Shown: positions 37,101 to 50,382 of the stretch, one piece after another | Numbering within the stretch: position 1 is the stretch's first letter | Layout: every line of letters begins with the position of its first letter | Assembly (NCBI RefSeq): GCF_043641665.1 | Contig: NC_092181.1 | Location: 21,088,463 to 21,152,462, forward strand | Length of the DNA: 64,000 nt | Source: Enoplosus armatus | Lineage: Eukaryota; Chordata; Actinopteri; Centrarchiformes; Enoplosidae | Reading direction: 5' to 3' | Notes under the pieces: generated by a model | The model's database searches: none | What the model was told of the DNA's origin: nothing | What the model saw: the letters and a program-made list of their open reading frames with translations, nothing else | Position numbers and translations under genes: made by a program

Positions 37101-40100
37101 GCTTGTTCAGCCCAACAAGCCCGACTGAGCATAAAGCAAAATCATTTTCCAGAGAGGCTGTCCGACTGCATATGTGGACTTGTTGGTTTAAGAATATTTT
37201 TCATTCCTTCAGTCTTCAACATGTAAATCAATATTAATGAATAAATAATAAATAAAACAAACTGCTCAGACTTGTAACAGAGATGCTTTACAGCCAGTCA
37301 ATTTCAAAAGGTAGAATTCAACAATAGGATGTATATGATTCACTTTAGGTCTGTGATGAACACCAGAGTCATTTAGCAGTTAGCAGCATTTTAGCAGTAT
37401 GTGGCATGGATTTATGCTACATACCTGTCCCTATTTAAATTTACATTCAAATAAATAAACACATTAGTTGAGCTTGAATATAAAGTAAATGTGACAGATC
37501 CATGCAGCTGAGAAATATAAAAACTTATCATACCTCATCTTAGTCAAGTTACTTTATGTACAGTGTAACTTGCATAGCGTTCTAAAATATGGTTATCCCT
37601 TTAACACAGTAAATACAGTAATTCAAAGCAATGTGAATAACGCTGTGTGTAAAACATTGCTGTTATCATGTTTCTTTACGATTTTTTAATTTGATAAAAG
37701 CCATCATGCCGTTGCTTTGTGGGTACAATAACAATGAGACTCACCAGTTGATCGGCCTGAGCCTCCAGGTCAGTAGAGAAGGACAGGAGGTCCACAAGTG
37801 TGACTCCCTTATTTACCTAAAACAACAAAACAGAGACATGAAGCAGCAGGGATAACATAGCTTTAGATCTCCTTAGCTTTCAGTTTAATTTCTGCTTTTT
37901 ATTGAGGTTTCAGTCTAGATTTGGTGTAGTTGCTTAAGTTTTCAATGAATAATCTGAATTAGAATTAGCCAGACATTTTCTGCCCAATTATAATTCTCTT
38001 TTTATTATTATTATTAACAATACTTAGAACTGAAAACATTGTTTGTATCCTTTTTAAAAAAAAAATAAGATAAGTAAGTACTAGTAGTAATAAGTAGAAT
38101 AGAGAGAAGCTCTAGCTTTATTTTCTGAGATATTATTTCTAATCTAATTTCATTATAACAGTTGTACTTACGTTTAGTTTATTATAATAACCTTGACACA
38201 AAGCAGCAACAATCACATACAAAGACACTCCTGTGTGGACATTGTATTCATTACTGGATGCTTAGTCTAACCTTAACTAGAAAACCAAGTCTCAACCATA
38301 ACTTTACCTTGTGAGGACAGACACACACACACACACACACACACAGATTACCTCAGCCAGGTAAGCTTCATAGTCAATTTGTCCGACTCCAGAGTTGGCG
38401 AAGTTGATGAGGTTGTCTCTGCCGGCCTGCTCCAGCAGTGTGATGTCCTGTAGGTCGACCTGCACGCTCTCAAACACTTTGGCCAGATCCTTGTTGTACT
38501 GTTGTGAAACACACAACTCACAGGTTACCAGGTTATCATTCATCTTGCTCCACCAGTGTATCAGTAACACAGGTTTTTATCATCATCATCATCATCATTT
38601 TATCCTACACAGGAAGCTGACACTTACCACAGTCCTGTTGAGGAAGGAGTTGATGTTGAACATGGTCTCCAGCTGCAGAGCATGGTACAGGCCGTTGTTC
38701 TCATAGCACTCCCTACGACACAATTACAATCTGGTGAAACTCCTCCAGTGTACATGTATGTGTATTTGTAGGGCTCATTATTTTATTTTTTTGTTTTAAA
38801 AATGTGGGAATTCATTGGTGTTTATGTGTATCTGTTGCAGTAAACTATGTCTTCTTGGAGCAGAAATCAAACATCTTTTCGACGTGCAAATACATGAAAT
38901 CCAGGAGGAAAGCCCACTCAATGAGCTTTATGTACAGTATGTACAGTATTAGCTGTTGGCATGTTACCTGTACATGCTTCCCAAAGTCAAGTCAATGTTC
39001 GGATTCTGAAACAGCATCCCAGGAAGGAAGTTCTTCTTGGCAGGATGAACCAGGAATGGTGTGTCTATGATCTACACACACACATGCATATTCATCAGCA
39101 CAGAGCCACAGTGTTGTCCGTTATGCAACACTATCCCGCTCAGATAAAACTCTCTCCAAGATAAACACAGAGAGAGGCAGAGAGGAGAGTGAAAATAAGA
39201 CGATTCAGGAAGGAAGAGAGTCGGTACCTTGAATAGCTGTCGGTTAGCCAGCGGTTCACACATCAGCTTCTCCACGTTGCCACCCACAACAAACAAGGTG
39301 GTCACGATGCCCATCAGCACCCAGGCGAAGATAAAAGAGAAGCCCACGCCACTGAAAGAGCAAGAGACAGAGCGTCAGAAACAATATCACACGTCAGTTA
39401 TCTTCCTTCCATCAACTTCTACAACATTTTGCTTAATTTCTTCAATGGGAGAAAGCTACAAAAATGATTAATTGTGGCTTCCTATCAATAGATTATAATG
39501 TGTCAGTAACACGTCTCTACTGTATCTCAGATGAGATTCATTAATGTATGAAATAAAATCTCTATATAATATTCTAGTACATGGTTAAATTGTCTGTAGA
39601 GAGATGAAACAAATATTCAACAACTACTTTTTGTCACTTGAAATTAGCTGAGCATCAACTTCCAAGAGTTCAAATGAAGTTTCACCAAGCAATTCAAATG
39701 TCAACTGTCTCAGTAAGTTTGAGTTTTGACACTTACTGTCTTTATCATCTTAAAACATGTGAGATAGGCCATGTGTTACTTTCTGGATTTGACAAACTCA
39801 TCCTCGGTCCTTGTCACTAACTGTCTTATAGTTCCCTCATTATCTATATTTATGTATGTTTGATAGTATTTTGACTTGTCAGAGTAGGACAAACACAGGT
39901 GTACTTAACAGCATTGATATGCTGAGCTATGTTCCATTCAGGTGTACCATAAAGAAGTAGCAGTGAAACAGCATGCACAACAGCAGGGACCTGAAACCGC
40001 CACACTTAAATGCAACCAATTCTGATCGTAAAAAGTTACACGTCCAGTATGAGAAAGGTCTAGACTGTGTCCGAAATCACTCCTTATATACTATATAGTG

Positions 40101-41000
40101 TTGGACTGTTGTCTTGGTAACATACGCCATTAGCAGGTTGCCGCCGGTGTTTGATAGGCAGCCTCGGGTTGTTGGTGTAGCTTGCTTATCATAGCCACAG
40201 GTGCCACACAGCAGTCCGAGGACGTTGAAGGCCAGGACCAGGACGACCATGCAGAGCACTGCCACGCAGCCGATCCACCTGCAACACACACACACACACT
40301 TACTGTTGTCATTTGTGAGGATGCGGCACTGATTCACATGCATTTCCTGGAGGCTCGCACTCACCATAACCTTATCATAATTCTGACCTTAAACCTGCAA
40401 TGACTGTAGCAGCTGAAACTCGCTATAAAACACCATAAAGCCGAGGGGACCCCAGATGGGAAATTTGTCCCCATAACATGGCAGTTTTTGCTCCCACAAC
40501 CTCATTAATTCATGCACACAGACAAACACACACATGCACAAACCTGTAGAAATCCATTTGGTCAATCTGTGGGTAATAGGACTCAATGTTTTTCTGTCCC
40601 TGGCTGAGGAAAATGGTGAAATTGACCAGAGAGCCTTCCACTGGGAACATCTTGGAGAAGCCGTTGATCTCTGCGCCAATCTTATCCAGCGTGCCTTTTA
40701 CTCCTATAAACAAAAAGAGAAACATTTTCTCAATTAGTATTACATTCTATTAGTACTATATCAACTAGTCTAATTTGTCTAATTTCCTTCCGGGGATCAA
40801 TAAAAAATTGAGATGGGGAGGGTCTAATAGAAAGTGAGAAGGGACTTACGAGGTAAAGCTGTGTTTTCATCATTCACAAGAACGCAGGTGAAGGTAAGAG
40901 AAGAAGAAATATGAAAGACTACAGTCAGACTTTGTAAAGAGGAGGGGGAAACATTTGTTAGGCAAACTAAATACACAAACATACAGTATATATATATACA

Positions 41001-41037
<37 letters not shown>

Positions 41038-42939
41038 ACACTTGTGTACCTGTGACAATGTTTTTAGTTTGTTCTTTAACCAGTTTTGGTGTATCATTAA
41101 AGGACGAGTAACCCTGGAGGTGGAAAGTAAGAGAGAAAAGACGGTTAAGAAAAAGAAATCCATTTTTTTGTTTTGTAAGGATATAATGATGGGTGAAAAA
41201 GAAAGCGACAAAATGAACCAGATGATGACGATGAGCTGGAGACAGAGACTAACCTTTTGTACAATATTACTGAGGTCTGTTCTCAGGACGGTATTGACAT
41301 TGGCCAAGGCATGATTGACATCTGGGAGCTGACAGACAGAGAGAGCAAAAGAGGGAAGACGACCAAATATGGAGACATTGCTGATTAAATCATTAAAATA
41401 CTTGTTTTGATTCCCATTTCATGTGTCAGACAATCTTTAGTTCCTTGGTACCCTGGAGAAGTCAGCGTTGACTCCCAGCTGGGACAGAGTGGAGCGGATG
41501 GTGTTACAGGTGTGCGACACAGCTCCATTCGTGCAGGCGGGGTCTGACAGGGTGTTGGACAGAGAGGCGCGCTCCCCCGACAGACTAGCCTGAAGTTTCC
41601 CCGTCCCCTCCTGAAGAACCTCCAAGGAGGAGCTGACGTTCTCGAGGGCCTCTTTGGTCTCCCGCATGGCTACAGGAGAGAGATGAAGCATGAAACTGAA
41701 TCAAAAGTTACATTTTCAACAAAAACTACACAAAAGTAATCCACAATATAATATATAATCCATTGATATTTTGTATTGTCAAACTGGTGAGCCTCATAGG
41801 ATTTATATATATATATACTTTCACAGTTCACACAACCACCACAGAACTACCCAAATTATAACGATAACACTGATTACACTGACCACAGATCAACAATGCA
41901 CAAACGAAAACCACAATAGAAGACTTTTTACAGGGTACAACAGAGGTTCAGGATCCAGATCGACAGTATTTGTAACACCAAGGATCCACTGACACCAAGT
42001 CACGAGCACTGAAACACTGAGTCCAGATCAGCTCTGATTACCTTTGATGGCATTCTCAACTTTTCCTTTAGATAAAAGGAAATGTGAGGAAATCAGAGTT
42101 ACAATATGATGAGAGTATGCCATTAAAAGGCACGACAGGATTTGGGAGTAATAAAACTACAAGAGAGAAAACTGCAGGTAAAAAGAAATCATGTAGCACC
42201 ACCTAAAAATTATGGCAACAATTCCCAAAAATAATGATTAGATTTATTTTGAAATGGTGTCACAATTCGATTATCAGTTCAGCAAAATAAGTAGTGCTTT
42301 ATAATTTCAGTTTATTGTAACATTCAACATGATAAAAGTATATTATTTTGTATTTGAAATGAAACAACAGGAGTTTTGTTTGGTTTCTGAGCATCTTATG
42401 AGACACAACAACATTTTACATTGTAACAAAAAAGCTTCATGGCTAAAGAGGTTTATCCTTGAATTTTGAAATGAATATCACCAATCAGATGTGGTGAACT
42501 GCATTGTGATACTATGTCTTAACTATTTGATCTGTACAGGAGGTCGTATTAAAAGCTAATACATGATGATGTGTGTTACCTCCTGCCATACGCAGCGCAG
42601 TGTCCAGTGAGGGAACCACCTCTTTCTCCAGTTGACTGTGGATCCTCCCTCCCAGCAAAGGTCCAATGTCTGTCACGAAACACAGTTTTATGACAACACT
42701 ACAGTTATGCATTGATACTGCAGGTAAACACAGCCACAGGCAAACAAAGTGAGAGACACTCAACAAATACTGCATGTATACAGTCTGAGTTCAACTTACT
42801 GTCGAGGTCTGACAGGACTTTGTTCTTTGCTGTGGTGTACTGCGCTGTCAGGTATTCAATTTGCTGCAAGATAAAACACACATTGCACATTAGAGCAGTA
42901 CAAATGATGAATTTTGGTGTATGTGTCTTTTACATGAGA

Positions 42940-42977
<38 letters not shown>

Positions 42978-43109
42978 GCTTACCGCAGGTGTGTTGTTAG
43001 CAAATGTCTTCAGGTCTCTCATGTTGGTGTTGATGAACCGCCGAGTGCTTTTAATCTGGGAGCTGACATTATGGTTTGCAGCGTAGGCAATAAGTACTCC
43101 CAGACTAAA

Positions 43110-43162
<53 letters not shown>

Positions 43163-46100
43163 ATGAGTAAAGCAATACAGTGACCAGTATTTACCAGCAG
43201 AGGGCAGCATGACTACATTAAGATGTATATATGGGCTTTAAAAGTCACACGCTGAGGATTCACAGAGACCTGATCGGCCTGCAAAGTCTCTGTTCATTAT
43301 ACCTCTATCTTAATATGTGGATTTCGAAAGAAGCAGGTCTCATAGTGTGGCACAGCAAGAGTTTCTCTGCCTTCCTGCACACTGTCGATCATGTGCATTG
43401 GTTTTTTCTATCAATGTTTAATTCCTCAGATATTCAACAGGTAAAATTATGATTGTGAGTGATTGACAGTGTGCAGGATTCTTTGGTTTCTTCACAATCA
43501 AGAGTTTTATATCCTACACACCTGTCGATAAGACTTTCTGGTGTGCAAGAACATGATTGTAATTGTTGCCCATTGAGTAAAGACATGAAAAGATTTTGGA
43601 AAGAGTGACATGATGTACACTCACTTTCCTCTTTTGTAAGGCATCTACCGCTCTTTCTCTACAATCCACCAGATTTAACAAGGAAAATTGATGATAATGG
43701 ATAATGACTTTAACCTGGTTTTACCTCAAGTTTGTCTGAGAAATTCTGTACATTTAGTGTTATTATATACTGTAGCAAACTTACTATAGTAAAGTAAGAA
43801 AGCAGGGTGGATATTACTGTGACAATTCAGTGTTTTCAAAAAAATAATGAGTGATGAAGTCTGTGAAGGTGCTGAGCTGATGACATGCAAACTTTCAGCT
43901 GTGGTTTTGATAATTATTGCAGTGACAATTTTTTGGAGAAAATGTAATTTACTTGCCAGATAACTGATCTCTTTCACTCAGCTGAGCTAAAGCAAAGATC
44001 TGACTGTATGTCAATAGAGGGAGACAAATAAAGAACCTTCTGTGTGAGAGATTATAAAAGAATCATGATAACAAACCCTTATCAGAATATGGACGCATAT
44101 GTGCAGTTGTGTGTTTGTGTGTGCATGAGCATGCATGTTTGTGATGTGAAAGCACTCATTCAGACAGAGAGGCCTCTCACAGTCAGCCAAGTGATATCAG
44201 TAACAGCTAACTGTCCTGCACAGTTTGGATAGTATTTCTCAGACGCCGCACCTGTCTCCTCCACAGCAGGTAAACGGCACGCATGTTCCAGTCTGTATGT
44301 TGTTAAAGGGGAACTCCACTGATTTTATACATGCAAGTCTGTTTACAGGTCTTGGAGAGTACTACTGCATATGTGAAGTTGTACAAAGTCTTTTGTGGCT
44401 TTTGCTAAATCTGATCTATTGCCTCAAGTGATGAAGACTACAAGTTTGAAAATGAAAATAAAAATTTTGGGGTGCGGAGTAAGAAAGAAGTGAGGTTACC
44501 AGACCTCTGTAGCCCACTCATCATCTCTGCTTGTGGATAGCATAACACACCTAACAGTGGGCAAGTTGCATTGTGGATAATGTAGAATAAAAAAGACAAT
44601 ATTTCTGGTTCATTGATATTCAATATTACAATATTCTATATATTTTTTTCAAACTGTCCATTATGAGTTTGACAATGTTTTAAAGTGCAATGCTAAATCA
44701 GTGGAGCACTCTCCACATGTAAACATGTAAAAACAGTGCAATTAAAAGGTTTGTTGCACTACAAAATATTTTTACAATTAAATTATGTTTACTCCTGATC
44801 TGATATCATTGAGTAATGAGAAATTTCTGTTCATTTTTATAACAGAAATGTAACATTTAACATTGTAGTAACTTAACCTTTTTGGTAAATTTTCGTGTTA
44901 ATTGTGTTTAACATAGATAGTACAGAGATGGCAGGAAATGAGGGCAGGAGAGACGCAGCACAGGTCTCAAGCCAGACTTGGACCGCAGATGTTGTGTTTC
45001 ATGGTTGACATATTAACCTCTAAGCCTCAATTTTAGTGTGTTTGGGTGGATTCAAATTCAGAAAGCACTTGTGTACTGGTTGCTTTAGGATCTATGACTT
45101 TAAGTTTAACAAGACGTGCTTCCCTTTCTGTTGAAAATATGTCCATGTCGAGGTATATATCAAAAACCTTTGCAGCAGTATAAGAGTCTCACACTTTCCA
45201 ACAACGAATCAGAATACAGGATGCACACAGTGACAACTGAAACACACTAATAATACCTTAATTGCTCTCATGAAAAGAAAAAATGAAATCGTAATAATCC
45301 TCATAGTGATGATAAACATGATGATAATGATGACAACTCACATGATGAAGATGGAGGTGGCGATGAGCGAGGCAGTGTAAAAACCTCTCTGACAGTCGAC
45401 ATTCTTTCTCTGTCTCTGGTGCATCTCCCCTCCGCAGTTCTCACAGCATCGACACACACAGAAACACATGCCTATGATGGGCGTCAGGACCACGAACGTG
45501 ATACCGATGGTCGCACATATGAGGAATCCGGCCTCGTAGTAGATCCACTACAGGAGGAGAGGATTCATACAATCATAATTCCCCCTCACATAGTCCATCT
45601 TTGAGACATTGTGGTGTGTATTATGTGAAATTTCAGAACACTATTATGAGGAGTTTACCTGTAGTAACAGGACCACATTTTCTGGCTGTGACCCCATAGC
45701 ACGTGCACAGCGACACATGCAGAAAAACAAGTGCACGTGCACACACACACACACACATACACACAAACAAATCAGGAGCAAGAGGAAAACAAAGACAAAC
45801 AAAACAAGATTAGTGTGACAGCCAAGAGATTAGGAGGCAGCAGAATTCCTATTCTAAAGACAGATGTGAAGGCAACATCAAGAGAACAAAAAAAAGTAAA
45901 ATTACTGCAAACAACTTCACTTCAAACCAGGGGAATCCAAAAAGTCTTGCTAATATCGCAGTAACTAGGCCGTGATGTAATCTAATTGTGATTCTTACTG
46001 TTAAGTGTCTGTAAAAGTATTTGAGATTTATATAGTATTTCATTTTCTTTATGAAAAAGGCCATAAAATGTCATTCAAATAAAATTTCTACACTTGCAAG

Positions 46101-46656
46101 GTGCATTTTTTTAGAATGTGCAAGAACATAATCTTTCACAAATAAATGTATCATAACATTGCAATATCAAGATTAAATTCATCTGAATTATCACTTAAAT
46201 CAAACGTACCTTTCTCCATTCTTCTATTTTGATTCCCCCCATGTTCTGTTGAATAACTTTAACAATCAGTTCTGAAAAAGATGAGGACAGATAGGTAAGC
46301 ACTTGTACAACAGTGTTTTACAGGAAGTATCTGCCAATTTCAAACACAATCAAAAACACTTCCTGCACAACATTTGACAAGCTGGAGTGAAAAAATCCAT
46401 TTATATGTTCATGAGCAGACAACACAGATTATGCGGATTAAGTTTTTAAATTTCCGCGGACAGTATTATGAATGTATTTCCTCATATATCCAACAGCTGT
46501 GTGTTTTTGCGGAAGCTGTTTGAACTGTGCAGTTTGCCAATGAGGGCTGCAGTCCAGTCCAGCTGTCTGTGTGTTTATATGGGTCAGCCAACACTAAGCC
46601 TACCTGGATGGTGACTCACCCACGCCCCTGTTACTCAGCAGGTAAACACTGATTCC

Positions 46657-46694
<38 letters not shown>

Positions 46695-47557
46695 CAAGAA
46701 CACTTGTATGCACACAAACTCATACAAGCTACATATATGTATATTTGACAACATATTACATACAAATGGGTGTGTTTAAGTCTGAAAGAAGCAACAAACG
46801 TGTGTTCACAAACCAGTGGTGGAATGTAACTAAGTACATTTACTTAAGTGAATTGTTTAGGTAATTGTACTTTACTTGAGTATTTCCATTTCATGCTACT
46901 TTATACTTCTACTCCACTACATTTATTTGACAGCTATAGTTACTGGTTACTTTTTACAGATTCAGTTTGATACAAAATATAACTAATTCAACAACAATCA
47001 ACCAATAATTTATTAAGTATTATTATAGATTAAGCTGCCTGGCAGTGCATAAAGTAGTTACAATTAGCTCCATCTGTACCAGCTACCACATTAGTGATGC
47101 TTTGATATGAATATTGATATGCGTCAATAATTATAATCTGATAATATTATATTCATTATTCTGAAATGGGCCATTCTGTATAAAGAGTACTTTTACTTTT
47201 GGCACTTTAAGTATATTCTGATGCTAATACTTTCTTTTCAGTTTTCTACACTGTGGTGTTGGTACTTTTACTTAACTAAAACCTCTGAATACTTCTTCCA
47301 CCTCTGACCCAAACATATTTTTGCATACATATACAAATATAAAGTATATGAAAACTGAGCACTACTTGCTTAAAGCTGCATAGATAGTAAAGGCAACATT
47401 TGCAAGTACTTGTTATCAGTTTGTCAGATCTCTGAAAGAAAGAAATGTCTGCGCTTCTTTTGTCATATAGCAAGTCTTCTCAGACTGGTACAGTAGGTGC
47501 CACTGCACACGACAAGCAGATGGAGGCCAGTTTAGCATGTAGATGCTGACACAGCTG

Positions 47558-47589
<32 letters not shown>

Positions 47590-50351
47590 CTGTGTCTGTT
47601 CTGCCTTCTGTTAGCACACCTGCTGACTCTCAGGTGAGGTGAGAAAAAACATGTATATGAAATGTACAGAGACTAGACTTGTTTGTAAAATGTTGCTCAT
47701 ACTCATATTCAAGAAGCTAAAATTAGAGGACGTTGACAATATATTTTTTCTACAAATCTTTCGAATGGTCGTGAATCAACTAATCCTTTCAGCTCTCTCT
47801 CTGCAAACCAACTGTTTTCAGTCCGCACTTTACATTTACATTTAATTTGTGAAAGTAAAAATTCCTTTCTGGTGAGTAAAAGGAGCTGAGATTTGGTGAC
47901 CATACGGATAATCCTGTCAACACCATCCTCCTCTCGTACTGGGAGTTGGCTGCCTTACTTTTCTCAGAGCTTCGCTAGCTGTTTATAAAACTGGTTCACC
48001 TGCCAGACCTCAGTCATGTAGGGTGAAGACATCTATCTCTGTAAACTCTGCAGATGCAGCATTTGAGCACATCTGAGTCGTGTCTATGCCACCTGCTGTT
48101 GCTCAGCTACTTAGTTAGCATTAGCCACCGAGGGCAGTTAAGCTTAGACAGCTTATTTCACTGACCCAGTATAAGAGGTAGCTACCACAAACGAAAGGAA
48201 GAGGGGGGATAAACAACCATCAGAATTAGACCTGACAGGACGAACAGACCACTGCACAACTTTAACAAATGTTTCTGCAGCAATAGTCAGGGAGAGGACC
48301 AGATGTGTTACCAACATCGTTTTCTGCATGAAAAAAGTGACATTGTTGTGTTTTCAGTGTCTGTTGTGAAGAGCTACCTTTGATAAACCAACCTTTTTAG
48401 CATCATTGTAGTTATTGAACATTTTGCATGTGTGTCGCTTGACTGTTTCATAATCAAAGGCCTTTAAAGAAACCCCACTTGGACCTATTAGTGTCTTCTT
48501 ACTTAGGTTGGATTCACAACAGAGCCAACATACACGGGTCCATACAAACCACTGTAGGACTAAAAAATGTCAACAGCAAACCATCACACACTGCTGCTAG
48601 TTAGCTGTTGTGATATTTAAGTCAGAACCTACAACCCTCTTACTGTAATGTGTAAATATAGGCAAGCACAATCCCCCATGCTGACCTGCTCCAAGAGATT
48701 ACTGGAAGATGTGGACGAAGCCTTATGCAACCCAACAACCATGTCTGCTTTTTACATTACAGGCCTCGTTTAAAGTGAAGTAACACTCTCAGCCCCACAT
48801 ACACAAAACATAGAAGGCTGGAACAAACATTTGCATGACTACATTCACCCCGACATGGTTAATCGTGGATTTTATTAAGCGTATTAGCCAACTTGTTCAC
48901 CTTTATGGTGCAAGTATTCAGTGGGAGTTAAATAACACTTAACCTACTGGAGAAAGGGTAATAAGGTGACCATGGTGGAGTTACTGGTATAGAAAACTAT
49001 TAGAAAAGTACTGGAAAAAGACATTATTTAGCTCTTACTCCTTCAAACTACAGCATTAACTATATTTTCAAGCAGTGGTTCTCAGCGACGCTCTTTGGCT
49101 CGTCACCCCTTAAAATGAAGTAATGTCGATTTGCAACCCCTCATGTTTATGAGCTGTGAGCAGTGATTTTCACACCTAAGATTGCTTCCAAAAGGAATTA
49201 CAAATGCCTGCCACAAATCATACAGTTTTATTTGAGGATTTATAGAGACCGGAAGAGGCAGAAGTATCCACTATGTCACAAGAAAGGAGCGAACATTAGA
49301 TAAAAAAGCCCCCCAAAAATGACATCAATATTTGTCCCACAAACATGTTCTATTTTCTTTCCTATGCAGTCCTAGCCATTTTTGTGACCCCTCAGATTTA
49401 TCATGTGACCCATTGGGAGGGGTCCTGATCCCTAGGTTGGGAACCACTGAAAGTTACCATGAGACAGCATATTACGGACAGACATTGTGGTGACAAAGTG
49501 AGATTGTGCCTCTAAGATTCAAAAGAGCCAGGGTCAGTCCTTTACTACAATTTCTATTGGAAGCCATAATGTTGATAAGAAGTGATGCTGTGGGCTGCAG
49601 TTCAATAGGTGTTACGACATAAGTCATGTCAGGTTATGTAGCACTAAATACTACTAACTGTACGGTATGTTTTACTCAGTACTACACAAGACTGTAAGTA
49701 CATGTATTTTAATGGCACCATGAGATAAAGAAAGTTACACAGCCCGTCACTTCCTTGATTAATTGAGTGATTGTTTGGTCCATAAAATATCAGAAAATAG
49801 TGAAAACCCAAATATCGTATATATAAAGTTAAAAAAAAATTGAGATGCAGGAAGCAGTGATTTCTTGCTTAATTTTTGCTTAAAAAAATCTTCAACTTTT
49901 TTGATAGGCTTATCAATTAATAATAAATGCTGTTCATTCTACCATCTTAAGAGAAAATCATTGAAAGCTCCTTTCTTGCAAAGAGCAATATTGATACACA
50001 TAAACAAAAGTGCATGAAAAATGAATGGCAGCTGCAGTGTAAGATGCAGATGTGCTCTTCCTCTGGTGTCTGTTTGTTTAAACAAATTTGAAGCATCTAT
50101 ACATGATAAACTCCATTTTTCTGAGGGAGTAATTCCTCCCGTCTTACATATACTCGCCTTAAATATTCTTATCGGACAACAAATTTGGGTTTCTCTTGAG
50201 TGTGATCTGATTTAAGACATTTGCTTCCTGATAAACAACCTGCCTACTACCAATCACAGTAATTAAGGCAAACAGACAAATACCAGGACTGTGACCCACT
50301 TTCAGTAAGTGTGTGTATGTGTATGTGAGCATGCCTCTACGTGTTTGCACA

Positions 50352-50382
<31 letters not shown>

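Noticed and set aside
38577..38598. (ATC)n run and other short tandem repeats as a CRISPR-like array
   Set aside because: Simple sequence without spacers, in a vertebrate intron.
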